This document shows positions 1 through 7,902 of a DNA stretch of 64,000 nucleotides, in pieces. The notes under the pieces were generated by a model, which was not told where the DNA came from, did not search any database, and saw nothing but the letters and a program-made list of their open reading frames with translations. The stretch is taken from contig OX638293.1 of NCBI GenBank assembly GCA_951812335.1, positions 452,501 to 516,500 on the forward strand, given 5' to 3'. The DNA is from Rhodothermales bacterium. GTDB lineage: Bacteria; Bacteroidota; Rhodothermia; Rhodothermales; VXPQ01. Positions within the stretch are counted from its first letter, which is position 1, and each line of letters starts with the position of its first letter. The translations under genes and the position numbers were made by a program.

Positions 1-2
1 CC

Positions 3-254
3 GGTCTCGCCGTAAACGAGGCACGAGACAGTTTACTCTCTTTGCAATTGCGCTCCATTGCGATCGGCGCACCGGACAGCCTCTTCGACCCGAACGCACC
101 CGATTCTCTTGTGTTGCGCCAGAGCCCTGCTCCCGGAACGCGTGTGCGCGCCGGATTCGAGGTGCGCCTTCATACCTGGCGCGCCGAACAGCCTGAACCT
201 GACAGAGCGCTCCCCTTCCGATACGAAGAGAACGAACCGGAAATTGGGCTATGA
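3..254 (+). CDS. PASTA-domain protein, C-terminal fragment
   Basis: The reading frame is open from the window edge, so the start lies outside. The 83 visible residues begin GLAVNEARDSLL and continue to VLRQSPAPGTRVRAG, which is the pattern of one PASTA repeat (a short helix followed by the QxPxxGxxVxxG turn), and end in an acidic tail. PASTA domains bind cell-wall muropeptides or peptidoglycan in penicillin-binding proteins and Ser/Thr kinases. No kinase or transpeptidase part can be seen, so the full architecture is unknown. A 45-bp perfect inverted repeat lies 43 bp downstream and could end transcription. The family call rests on the pattern only. Confidence 0.6.
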   Translation, partial: GLAVNEARDSLLSLQLRSIAIGAPDSLFDPNAPDSLVLRQSPAPGTRVRAGFEVRLHTWRAEQPEPDRALPFRYEENEPEIGL

Positions 255-297
255 CAGCACACGTGCGAAACATATAGCCTCTACCCCCGCTCTCACC

Positions 298-342
298 TTA
301 AGGATACTCTGATTAAAACCGCAAAGCTCAGAGTATCCTTAA
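298..342. repeat. 45-bp perfect inverted repeat, internally deleted copy of the GGATACTCTGA element
   Basis: The arms TTAAGGATACTCTGA (298-312) and TCAGAGTATCCTTAA (328-342) are exact reverse complements around a 15-nt loop. The arms and loop match the left end of the full elements at 24243 and 49205. The first 30 nt look like a left end joined to a right terminal repeat through the shared word CAGAG. The outer TTAA occurs on both sides and may be a 4-bp target duplication. Its position between the PASTA gene and the DinB gene would let the RNA hairpin act as a terminator. Confidence 0.75.
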
Positions 343-376
343 CTATTCATCATCCCCATTCACAAGGAGAATACCC

Positions 377-868
377 ATGAACGGCGCCGCGATGCTTCCC
401 GAATTCGATCACGAGATCGCAAATACCCGCAAAATGCTTGCATTGGCGCCTAACGAATGTCTGGATTATCGCCCTCACGAAAAATCGTGGACGCTGCGGG
501 AACTCGCCGCCCATGTAGCGACTCTGCCCACATGGACCGGCCCGACATTCCAGATGGACGAACTGGATATGGCGCAGCCGTTCGAACGGTGGATTCCCGA
601 AAACACAGACGAAATCCTTGCCGCATTCGACAAGGCGGTCTCGGAAGCACGTGGCATCCTGAAAAGCGTATCGGCCGATACGCTTTTTGAATCCTGGACA
701 CTAAGGTCGGGAGAGCGGGTTCACTTCACCATGCCGAAAGGCGCCGTATTCCGCAGTTTCGTCCTGAACCACATCATCCATCACCGCGCCCAACTCGGCG
801 TCTACTTGCGAATGTGCGACATTGCGATCCCGGGCATGTACGGCCCATCCGCCGACGAAGCGATGTAG
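377..868 (+). CDS. DinB-family (four-helix) protein
   Basis: The 163-residue product has the DinB/YfiT outline: an early PHEKSWTLRELAAHV segment, in which a helix carries one metal-type histidine, and a late NHIIHHRAQLGVYLR helix with the HxxxHRxQ-like pattern typical of the family. DinB-fold proteins are metal-binding four-helix bundles; some are thiol transferases, but most have no known reaction. The start ATG is preceded by AAGGAG at 364-369 with good spacing. The gene stands alone, converging on a TonB-receptor relic. No substrate can be named. Confidence 0.75.
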   Translation: MNGAAMLPEFDHEIANTRKMLALAPNECLDYRPHEKSWTLRELAAHVATLPTWTGPTFQMDELDMAQPFERWIPENTDEILAAFDKAVSEARGILKSVSADTLFESWTLRSGERVHFTMPKGAVFRSFVLNHIIHHRAQLGVYLRMCDIAIPGMYGPSADEAM

Positions 869-893
869 AGCCGGTTCGCCCGAAGTTTCGGCG

Positions 894-1731
894 TCAATGT
901 CCTTCCTCCAGGTGCCAGGTAATCGAAAACTTCAGACGCCGCCCCTTCGGGCTGTGCGTAAAGCCGTCGAATGCAGCTTCCCAGTTGACAAAGGGCGGAT
1001 CCGTGTCCAGCAGATTGAGCACGGAAAACGTCACGTCGAACCCACCCGGTAAATGCCGGTATGCGCTCACATCCAGGGTAGCGAACCGGTCGATGGTCCG
1101 ATAATCCGAATCTTCCGGCTCGCCCGCATTGGTATAGGCAGGAATGTAATTCAGGTAGCTGACCAGCGAGTACAAACTCCTGTGATACCCGAAGTTCACT
1201 CTGGATTTCCATTTCGGAATCGGCGGCGCCGACGGATTGTACCTATTCAGGTAACCGGCGCCCTCCAACTCACCCGCCAACTCCACACCGTTCACTTCCA
1301 GCGCCTTCACAAAGTAGGAACTGGTATAGGTGCCTTCGAAGCCCCCGGAAACGACCCCGGCCCCGGCAGGGAAACAGGTACTGAGATGCCAGTCGATGCC
1401 GGAAGTGGTAATCCCCGGCCCCCACCGTAACCTCGCGTACAAGCGTGGAGTAGCCAATAAGGGAGACTCTTACGGTCTGCTCGCCCGCCGGTACAAAAGA
1501 GAAGCTGAACGCCCCTTCTGCATCCGTATATACGCTCGCATCCAGACCGCTGATATACACCTCGACCGCTTCCAGCGAATGCGTGTCCCAGGCGTCAACC
1601 ACCGTACCTGCAACGCTACCGGTGGATTGCGCATGAACCGGCGCTGCCCACAAGGCAATGCACAGGGCCAGACCGAAAAATGAAACGAATCGCGCGAACG
1701 TAACCGGACGCCATCTGCCGTTTATATACAT
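894..1731 (-). pseudogene. TonB-dependent receptor relic with large internal deletion
   Basis: Two overlapping minus frames carry opposite ends of one outer-membrane receptor. Frame one (from 1731) has a signal peptide ending in APVHAQ, then a carboxypeptidase-regulatory-like domain (SVAGTVVDAWDTHSLEAVEV, then a GYSTLVREVTV strand). Near 1390-1430 the similarity moves to a second frame that has only the last part of a beta barrel: SGIDWHLS, then GFEGTYTSSYF, KWKSRVNFGY, NLLDTDPP and a terminal RLKFSITWHL strand. The plug and most of the barrel, several hundred residues, are missing and the frames disagree. This is a deletion plus frameshift, so no working receptor is expected. The substrate cannot be told. 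Confidence 0.8.
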
Positions 1732-1820
1732 GGCTGTGCTGGATTATCGGTGGGAGATGCATATCGGGCAGAAAACGCGAGAATAGACCGGCTAAAGAAT
1801 AAACGCAAAAGAAATGTCAA

Positions 1821-2336
1821 CTATTCCACTACATGGATCGTGAATCCGTCGTTCATGTCCACATCCACGCGCTCGCGATGCTTCGTCTGGAGAAAAAGAC
1901 CTGTGTAATCGGGCTGAATCGGATATTCCCTATGCCCCCGATCGACGAGCACAACCATCTGTACGCTCCGGGGGCGTCCGTAGTGTAGAAGCGCATCCAG
2001 CGCGGCGCGGGCCGTTCGGCCCGTAAACAGCACATCGTCCACCAGTATAACATCCCGGTCTGCAATCTCGCGCACCATCCGGGACGCGTCTGCGATCTCT
2101 TCGCCAGGATCCCGGTCATCCCTGTATGTGGACACATCCAGATCGCTTACCTCAAGCGTACGGCCTTCGAGCACTCCCATCTCACGGGCGATCGCTGTCG
2201 CGACGGCGCTGCCGCACGGCCGGATGCCGACCAGTTCGAGATTGGACGCTCCGCGGTTGCGTTCGACAATCTCGCAGGAAAGCCTCACCAGCATACGCTG
2301 CACGCGCTCCGGTGACATGATGAGCCTGCGCGCCAT
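1821..2336 (-). CDS. pyrR: PyrR-type bifunctional pyr regulator / uracil phosphoribosyltransferase
   Basis: This 171-residue protein has the type I phosphoribosyltransferase fold. The PRPP loop is VILVDDVLFTGRTAR (residues 96-110), and the upstream GIRPCGSAVA and later VLVDRGHREYPIQPDYTG segments are characteristic of PyrR. PyrR proteins bind uridine nucleotides, some attenuate pyr mRNA, and many convert uracil plus PRPP to UMP. Length fits the family (about 180). No pyr biosynthetic genes are near, so a regulatory target cannot be pointed to here. The gene follows a small secreted-protein gene and a Fur-family gene on the same strand, with 51 bp to the former. Confidence 0.88.
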   Translation of the reverse strand: MARRLIMSPERVQRMLVRLSCEIVERNRGASNLELVGIRPCGSAVATAIAREMGVLEGRTLEVSDLDVSTYRDDRDPGEEIADASRMVREIADRDVILVDDVLFTGRTARAALDALLHYGRPRSVQMVVLVDRGHREYPIQPDYTGLFLQTKHRERVDVDMNDGFTIHVVE

Positions 2337-2387
2337 ACGCCGAGCATGAAGAGATTGCGTACGAAGTATCTGCGAGAGATCCTCGTC

Positions 2388-2885
2388 TCACTGAAACATG
2401 GCCTTGATACTGCCCCAGGTGCGCCGAACCGCTGTCGGCGTATAAGCGATCTGCTTTGATCCTACAAGCTGTCGCGCCCCATCGTCCAGGACGGCGTACA
2501 ACGTGTACTGAACCACGTCAGCCCCCTTATACAGATCGTCATCCCGAAAAACATAGGGGTGCTGTGCGCCAAGCGGCTGAACCTCGATTACCCTTATCCT
2601 GGCGCCCAATTCCGCACTTACTTCAACCTCATAGCGATCCAAATCGTCTTCGGACTCTGCGGCCCATTCCACCACAGGTACCCCTTCGTCCAGCACCACG
2701 TCAAAACGGAGCGCCTTGAAGCCACTGACATAAGCTAACCGAGTTTGCGCATCCGGCGCGGCATCAAAAGGAAGCGCATTGAAACCGAGAAGGGTTCCCG
2801 ACGCCACCGCCGCAAGCATTATGAAGGCGAATTGTTTCAAAAAAGGAGAAAAGATTCGGATTGGCTCGCGGACATTATCGTACAC
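2388..2885 (-). CDS. secreted or membrane-anchored protein with fibronectin-III-like domain
   Basis: The 165-residue product begins with a basic stretch and a hydrophobic segment (about residues 17-37, FAFIMLAAVASGTLLGF), so it is probably exported or anchored. The remainder resembles one beta-sandwich of fibronectin type III style: RFDVVLDEGVPVVEWAAE, a DLDRYEVEVS strand and a VVQYTLYAVLDDG strand. Such domains are common in surface proteins of this group. I do not recognise a specific family. It sits 50 bp downstream of the Fur-family gene on the same strand and could be cotranscribed with it and pyrR. Confidence 0.6.
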   Translation of the reverse strand: MYDNVREPIRIFSPFLKQFAFIMLAAVASGTLLGFNALPFDAAPDAQTRLAYVSGFKALRFDVVLDEGVPVVEWAAESEDDLDRYEVEVSAELGARIRVIEVQPLGAQHPYVFRDDDLYKGADVVQYTLYAVLDDGARQLVGSKQIAYTPTAVRRTWGSIKAMFQ

Positions 2886-2935
2886 AATATATTCTCAATT
2901 TCGGGTAACGTCAAGATACGGTAGCATGTTCCTGT

Positions 2936-3415
2936 TCATGCTTCCTGTGCGACAGCCGCTCTGTTCGGACAATGCTCCCGCACGCACCGCCCATACATGT
3001 TGAGCGAGTGGTGCTTGATATCGAACTGATATATGTCCGCGACCATTTCCTGGATACCTTGTATGCGCGGATCGCAGAATTCGAACAACTCGTTGCAATC
3101 CATGCAAATCAGATGGTCATGCTGCCAATAACTGAAGGCCCGTTCGTATTTCGCCTGATTTCTCCCGAACTGGTGCCGGACCACAAGATCACAATCCATC
3201 AACAGTTCCAGCGTGTTGTATACGGTCGCACGACTTACCCGGCGTCCGCTGTCTTTCAGCCGGATGTAGAGTTCGTCGGCGTCCACATGATCGTTCGTGG
3301 CGTAAATTTTCTCGAGAACGAGGAAACGCTCCGGGGTCTGCCTGCGACCGCGTTTCTGGAGAAAAACGCCGAATATACGACGAACTTCGTCCATTTGCTG
3401 GGGCGGAACGGACAT
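2936..3415 (-). CDS. Fur/PerR-family metalloregulator
   Basis: The 159-residue protein has an N-terminal winged helix (GRRQTPERFLVLEKIY, then RRVSRATVYNTLELL) and a C-terminal metal-binding dimerisation domain. Histidines in HDHLIC (residues 99-104), the pair C104/C107 and a second pair C144/C149 match the structural zinc site of Fur-family proteins; H135/H136 fit the regulatory metal site. Fur, PerR and Zur cannot be separated by eye. An iron importer operon lies 15 kb away in this window and is a plausible but unproven target. Confidence 0.88.
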   Translation of the reverse strand: MSVPPQQMDEVRRIFGVFLQKRGRRQTPERFLVLEKIYATNDHVDADELYIRLKDSGRRVSRATVYNTLELLMDCDLVVRHQFGRNQAKYERAFSYWQHDHLICMDCNELFEFCDPRIQGIQEMVADIYQFDIKHHSLNMYGRCVREHCPNRAAVAQEA

Positions 3416-3530
3416 AGGGCAATACTGAAGTGTACGAACGACCTGACTATTCTCTCAACCGTTGCCGGGGAGATGCGGTTCCGAGAAGACATGCGAAGAC
3501 TTTGAGTCATGCCGTGTCCCGCGGACTTGC

Positions 3531-4211
3531 TCAGGCGCCTGCTCGCTCGGCCAGCAAATCCCGAGCGCCGCGCCAAATCGTATCGGCGAGATCGTCCTCG
3601 CTCAGGGCGCCGTCAAGCCGCACGACGCGATCCGGCTCGGCCGTCGCCAGTTCGTCGAATGCTTTCGCTACCCGGTCGTAAAATGCCTGCCCGGACTGCT
3701 CCATGCGATCCGGTTCCGTCCGTAATGCCTGCTCGGGCAGAACGGGCAAGTCATCAAAAAGCGGTTTGGACCGCTGTGCACGACGCTGCAAGGCCTCTTC
3801 GGCGGAAAGCGAAAGCAACCAGGTCCGATCCGGCCGGAGTCCGCCCGCGACCCGCGCATTCAGGGACGATATCCAGTCCGGGTCGGCAATCCCGCGGCCT
3901 ACCCCCTGATACGCCGTCGTCGAATCGTAGAACCGGTCGCACACCACCACCTTTCCATCGGCCAGCGCCGGACGAATGCATTCTTCTACAAGCTGCGCCC
4001 TCGCGGCGGAAAACAGCAATAATTCGGGTAATGGATCGATCGCAAAGTCGGAATCGAGAAGGATGGTTCGGATGCGCTCGGAAAGTCGTGTACCCCCGGG
4101 CTCCCGAAAGAACTCGACATCGTGTCCCTCGTCTTCCAGTCGGCTGACCAGCCGGCGGGCCTGAGTGCTTTTCCCGGCGCCGTCGATGCCCTCGATCGTT
4201 ACGAAAATCAT
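3531..4211 (-). CDS. tmk: thymidylate kinase
   Basis: The 226-residue protein starts with the P-loop GIDGAGKST (residues 8-16). It continues with FFREPGGTRLSERIR, the DRFYDSTTAYQG segment that binds dTMP, and a lid region rich in arginine. It phosphorylates dTMP to dTDP in the cytoplasm, an essential step for DNA precursors. Length is typical (about 210). It is divergent from the TPR gene at 4444, with a promoter-like sequence and a repeat fragment between them. The Fur-family gene follows 115 bp downstream on the same strand. Confidence 0.95.
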   Translation of the reverse strand: MIFVTIEGIDGAGKSTQARRLVSRLEDEGHDVEFFREPGGTRLSERIRTILLDSDFAIDPLPELLLFSAARAQLVEECIRPALADGKVVVCDRFYDSTTAYQGVGRGIADPDWISSLNARVAGGLRPDRTWLLSLSAEEALQRRAQRSKPLFDDLPVLPEQALRTEPDRMEQSGQAFYDRVAKAFDELATAEPDRVVRLDGALSEDDLADTIWRGARDLLAERAGA

Positions 4212-4246
4212 CGGCCGTTTTCAGTCCCTGCAGAACGATTTTAAGG

Positions 4247-4291
4247 ATAGTCCGATCAAAACCGCTTCGATCAGCGCTTCACACCCGCATG
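4247..4291. repeat. diverged end fragment of the GGATACTCTGA element
   Basis: The segment starts GGATAGTCCGATCA and runs into GATCAGCGCTTCAC. Read in this direction it matches the reverse complement of the right end of the full elements, which carry GTGAAGCGCTGATC followed by the terminal repeat. Only the terminal 40 nt or so are recognisable. It lies between tmk and the TPR gene, just upstream of that gene's likely promoter. Confidence 0.5.
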
Positions 4292-4315
4292 CCCTATCCG
4301 GACAAAGCGAACTCT

Positions 4316-4344
4316 TTGTAAATTGTACAGTACTCTGTTATAAT
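4316..4344 (+). promoter_or_regulatory. sigma70-like promoter for the TPR/DUF368 pair
   Basis: TTGTAA (4316-4321) and TATAAT (4339-4344) are separated by 17 bp, the optimal spacing for a housekeeping promoter. The putative transcript would start near 4351, giving a leader of about 90 nt before the ATG at 4444. The call comes from consensus match only. Confidence 0.55.
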
Positions 4345-4443
4345 ACGGCGAACTTTTTTTTCGCTGCATCTTTTATTCCTTCGTGTCCGGTACCGTCCCG
4401 CCCCGGCAAGCACACCTCCCCCAATCAGTATTTCTGCGCCGGC

Positions 4444-5868
4444 ATGAGCATGTTTGATTTCGAGTTCGAGGACTTCGACGAGCCTGCCGACGAAGGGCGA
4501 ATGAACGCATTGCTTTCCGCCTATGAGGGGGACGCGCCCGCCTGGCTCGATTCGGATTCGCTGGAGGATATCGCGAATTACTACTTCGAACGGGGCCGCT
4601 ACGAAGACGCCCTGAGCGTTATCGACCGGTTGCTGGGCATCATGTCCCACTCCTCGGATGCCTGGATGCGGCGTGGCATTCTCCTGAACAATCTCGAGCG
4701 ACACAAGGAAGCTCTGGAAGCCTACGACAAGGCGCTTACATTGAATCCGATCGACTCTGAAACGCACGTCAATCGGGGAATCACGCTCAATACGCTTGGC
4801 CGGAGCCGGGAAGCACTGGGAGCGTACGGGGAAGCCATCCGGATCGATCCGATCAATGACGAAGCCTTCTTCAATCGCGGTGTAACGTTTGAACATCTGA
4901 ATTCCCTGCAGGATGCCATTGCATCTTTCCGGCGCTGCGCGGAACTGAACCCCGAGCATCCCGAGGTCTGGTACGAACTAGGGTTCTGCCACGACTGCCT
5001 CGAAAAAGACGCGGAAAGCATTGTCTGCTACGAACGACATATCGATATAGAACCCTTCTCGCAGGACGCCTGGTACAACCGAGGCATCGTGCTCAGCCGG
5101 ATGTACCGCTTCGAAGCCGCCGTGGACTCCTACGATATGGCCATTGCCATACAGGACGATTTCGCCTCGGCGTGGTATAACCGGGGCAATGCGCTGGCCA
5201 ACATAAGCCGTCCCGAAGAAGCGGTGGAAAGCTACCGGAAAGTCATTGAACTGGAAGGTGGCGATGCGGCGACCTGGTACAACCTCGGACTCGCGTTCGA
5301 GGAAATGGAAGACTATCTGCAAGCCTTTGGATATTTCGAGCAAGTCGTTCGGGAGGACGAAGCGCACCCCGAAGCCTGGTACGGAATGGGATGCTGCCTC
5401 GATGCGCTCGAACGGCACGAAGAAGCGCTGGCGCTCTTCGAGCGGGCGCTGGCGCTGAAACCTGACATCGGGGAATTCTGGCATGCCAAAGCGGATTGCT
5501 TGTATAATGCAGGAAACATTGCGGAAGCACTGAAGACATACAAGCATGTTGTAACCACCCATCCTCAAAACAGGGATGCCTGGTTGGATCTGGCCGAAAC
5601 CTATTTCGAAACGGGCCATCCCGAACCTGCACTCGATGCGTACCAAAAGGCTCTTGCGCTGCATCCCGACGCCGGCGCGTATTTTCTACGGGCGAGAGTA
5701 TTGTTTGCGCTGGGCCGGATGGACGAGAGCACGCACTCGCTGAAGATGGCCTTCCGGATGGATCCGAACATGAAAGAGGAATTGAGGCGCACTTGTCCGG
5801 ATATGTGGCGCGACGCACAAATCCGACACATGCTGGGGTTGGGAGATGGGCCTGCGCCGCGGGCATAA
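4444..5868 (+). CDS. tetratricopeptide-repeat protein
   Basis: The 474-residue product is almost entirely TPR repeats: roughly eleven 34-residue units with the W-x-x-x-G-x-x-L...A-x-x-x-Y/F...P signature, for example AWYNRGNALANISRPEEAV and TWYNLGLAFEEMEDYLQAF. There is an acidic N-terminus (MSMFDFEFEDFDEPADEG) and no signal peptide, so it is cytoplasmic. TPR solenoids scaffold protein complexes; the partner is unknown. The ATG at 4444 was chosen because the acidic segment is where conserved sequence begins; upstream in-frame codons run through the promoter. Its end overlaps the DUF368 gene by 23 bp, so the two are probably translated together. Confidence 0.85.
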   Translation: MSMFDFEFEDFDEPADEGRMNALLSAYEGDAPAWLDSDSLEDIANYYFERGRYEDALSVIDRLLGIMSHSSDAWMRRGILLNNLERHKEALEAYDKALTLNPIDSETHVNRGITLNTLGRSREALGAYGEAIRIDPINDEAFFNRGVTFEHLNSLQDAIASFRRCAELNPEHPEVWYELGFCHDCLEKDAESIVCYERHIDIEPFSQDAWYNRGIVLSRMYRFEAAVDSYDMAIAIQDDFASAWYNRGNALANISRPEEAVESYRKVIELEGGDAATWYNLGLAFEEMEDYLQAFGYFEQVVREDEAHPEAWYGMGCCLDALERHEEALALFERALALKPDIGEFWHAKADCLYNAGNIAEALKTYKHVVTTHPQNRDAWLDLAETYFETGHPEPALDAYQKALALHPDAGAYFLRARVLFALGRMDESTHSLKMAFRMDPNMKEELRRTCPDMWRDAQIRHMLGLGDGPAPRA

Positions 5869-6760
5869 CATCCGCGAAAGCCTGACACACGTCGTGCAGG
5901 GTCTTCTGATGGGCGCCGCCGATATCGTTCCCGGCGTCAGCGGCGGCACGATCGCATTCATCGTCGGTATTTACCCCCGGCTGATTACCGCTATCGGCCA
6001 TGGATTTGCGATGTTGACCTCTCTGGCCAAAGGCCGGCCCGGCGAAATGCGCCGGCATGGGGCCCTCCTTGAATGGGGACTCGTCATACCGCTTGCGGCA
6101 GGGATAGGCGCAGCGCTTCTTGTCGGCGCCAAAGTAATTCCGATCCTGCTCGAAACCTGGCCCCATCAGACCCTTGGAGTATTCCTGGGCCTGGTGGCGG
6201 GATCCGTCGGTATTCCCTGGAAACGGATCGAACGCAAGAACATGGCTGTGCTGTGTATGGTCGTGGCGACCTGCGGCGCGGCTTTCCTTCTTACAGGCAT
6301 CCCCGCGTCAGGAGATGCTCCGGCGCCTTCGGGCATCCGTGTGTTCGCATCCGCAGCCACAGCCATTTGCGCAATGATCCTGCCCGGCGTTTCGGGAGCA
6401 TTCCTTCTCAAGACAATGGGCATGTACGAAGTGACGCTGCATGCATTGAATAACGGGAATCTCGGATATATTGCACTGTTTGCCGGTGGGGCAATTACCG
6501 GTTTGGGATTGTTCTCTCGATTACTCAACCACTTGCTCAAGCGATACGCCGACCTGACCATGGCGGCGCTGGTGGGCCTGATGATCGGCGCACTGCGGGC
6601 GCTCTGGCCATGGCAAACCGCTGAACGCGCGCTCCGGATGCCCGGAGAAGGCGAGCCATTCTGGATGGTCGTACTGATGGCGGCGGCAGGCTTTGCTTTC
6701 ATAGCCGTCATGGCGCGACAGGTAAAACGCATGGGGCATCCGGAAACGGACAGCCCCTGA
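5846..6760 (+). CDS. DUF368 (PopT-type) polyprenyl-phosphate transporter
   Basis: The 304-residue polytopic membrane protein opens with the family hallmark MGAADIVPGVSGGTIAFI and repeats a related motif internally (AICAMILPGVSGAFLL), the inverted duplication expected of DUF368. About eight hydrophobic segments are visible. DUF368/PopT proteins were shown to recycle undecaprenyl phosphate across the cytoplasmic membrane, the lipid carrier used by MraY and MurG encoded further along this window. The start overlaps the upstream TPR stop by 23 bp. Whether the TPR protein is a partner is inference. Confidence 0.85.
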   Translation: MGLRRGHNIRESLTHVVQGLLMGAADIVPGVSGGTIAFIVGIYPRLITAIGHGFAMLTSLAKGRPGEMRRHGALLEWGLVIPLAAGIGAALLVGAKVIPILLETWPHQTLGVFLGLVAGSVGIPWKRIERKNMAVLCMVVATCGAAFLLTGIPASGDAPAPSGIRVFASAATAICAMILPGVSGAFLLKTMGMYEVTLHALNNGNLGYIALFAGGAITGLGLFSRLLNHLLKRYADLTMAALVGLMIGALRALWPWQTAERALRMPGEGEPFWMVVLMAAAGFAFIAVMARQVKRMGHPETDSP

Positions 6761-6769
6761 ACATGCATC

Positions 6770-7891
6770 TCACGACACCAGTCGTTCGAGGCGGCATGTG
6801 AGGTTGTCAATCCGGTCGCGATCTACCTCGACGCCCAATCCTGTGCGGTCAAAAGGCGCCTCGACGAAGCCATCGGGGGACATGGTCCACTCCGGCTGCA
6901 CAATATCGCATGCCCAGTAGCGGCTGCTCGGGGAAAGATCGCCCGGTAGCGTAAAACCGGGGAGAGAAGCCAGGGCCACGTTATAGGCACGCCCTATGCC
7001 CGTTTCGAGCATGCCGCCAACCCAGGCGTCGAGGCGGCCCTTGCGGCACACGTTATGCACCGAGATCGCCGCGGACAACCCGCCGACGCGACCGGGCTTC
7101 ACATTGACGACACGCCCGCTGTGAAGCCGAACCATGTCTTCCGCTCGGTCCGGACCGGTAATGGATTCGTCGAGACAAACGGGCGTGGAGAGTTGCTCCT
7201 GCAAGACAGCGTGGCGCACAAGGTCGTCCTGCGCAAGAGGTTGCTCGATCATGGTTAATCCATACTCATCGAGGGTTCGCAGAAGTTCGATATCGGCAAG
7301 AGTATAGGAAGCATTCGCATCGACGGACAACGGAACGTCCGCACCAATGCCCGATCGGATGGCTTCGACGCAGCGCACATCGGCGCCCGGTCCGATCTTT
7401 ATCTTCACATGCCGGTACCCTTGCCCGATACTATTCCGCACGCGTTCCACGAGCATGGATTCCTCTGGCTGCATGCCGATCGCAATCCCGGCCGGCACAC
7501 GGCGCCGTGTGCCTCCGAGAAGAACGGAAAGCGATGTATCCGTCCGCTGCGCTTCAAGATTCCAGCAAGCCATTTCCAGCGCTGCTTTCGCCATCCGGTG
7601 CCCGCGGAATGCACGAAGCGGGACAAGTATATCCGAGGGGGCGCAGATATCGTGGCCTTTAAGCGCCGGAACGAACCATTCCCGGATGGCGAACCACGCC
7701 GTATCGATCGTTTCGGGGCTGTAGTGCGGCGTTTCCTGCGCCACACATTCGCTCCATGCCGTCTCCCCGGTACGTGCGCTTATCTCAAGCAACAAAATCC
7801 GCCGGCTATCCTGTATGCCGGAAGCGGTCGCGAACGGCTGCTTCAACGGGATCCGGATCTCGCGCATCTCGATGGTATCGAGTTTCAGCAT
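6770..7891 (-). CDS. menC: o-succinylbenzoate synthase (type 2 MenC, enolase superfamily)
   Basis: This 373-residue enzyme of the enolase superfamily dehydrates SHCHC to o-succinylbenzoate in menaquinone synthesis. The catalytic set is complete: KIK at 163-165 (the second Lys is the base), metal ligands D191, E216 and D241, and K265 in NVKPGRVGG. GGMLETGIGRA and LPGDLSPSSRYW near the end are typical of the Bacillus-type MenC / N-acylamino-acid racemase branch, so racemase side activity is possible. I chose the start at 7891 (MLKLDTIEMRE) rather than an in-frame upstream codon inside the spacer. aroE follows 11 bp upstream on the same strand, consistent with a chorismate/menaquinone link. Confidence 0.85.
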   Translation of the reverse strand: MLKLDTIEMREIRIPLKQPFATASGIQDSRRILLLEISARTGETAWSECVAQETPHYSPETIDTAWFAIREWFVPALKGHDICAPSDILVPLRAFRGHRMAKAALEMACWNLEAQRTDTSLSVLLGGTRRRVPAGIAIGMQPEESMLVERVRNSIGQGYRHVKIKIGPGADVRCVEAIRSGIGADVPLSVDANASYTLADIELLRTLDEYGLTMIEQPLAQDDLVRHAVLQEQLSTPVCLDESITGPDRAEDMVRLHSGRVVNVKPGRVGGLSAAISVHNVCRKGRLDAWVGGMLETGIGRAYNVALASLPGFTLPGDLSPSSRYWACDIVQPEWTMSPDGFVEAPFDRTGLGVEVDRDRIDNLTCRLERLVS

Positions 7892-7902
7892 GCCGCTCTC
7901 CG

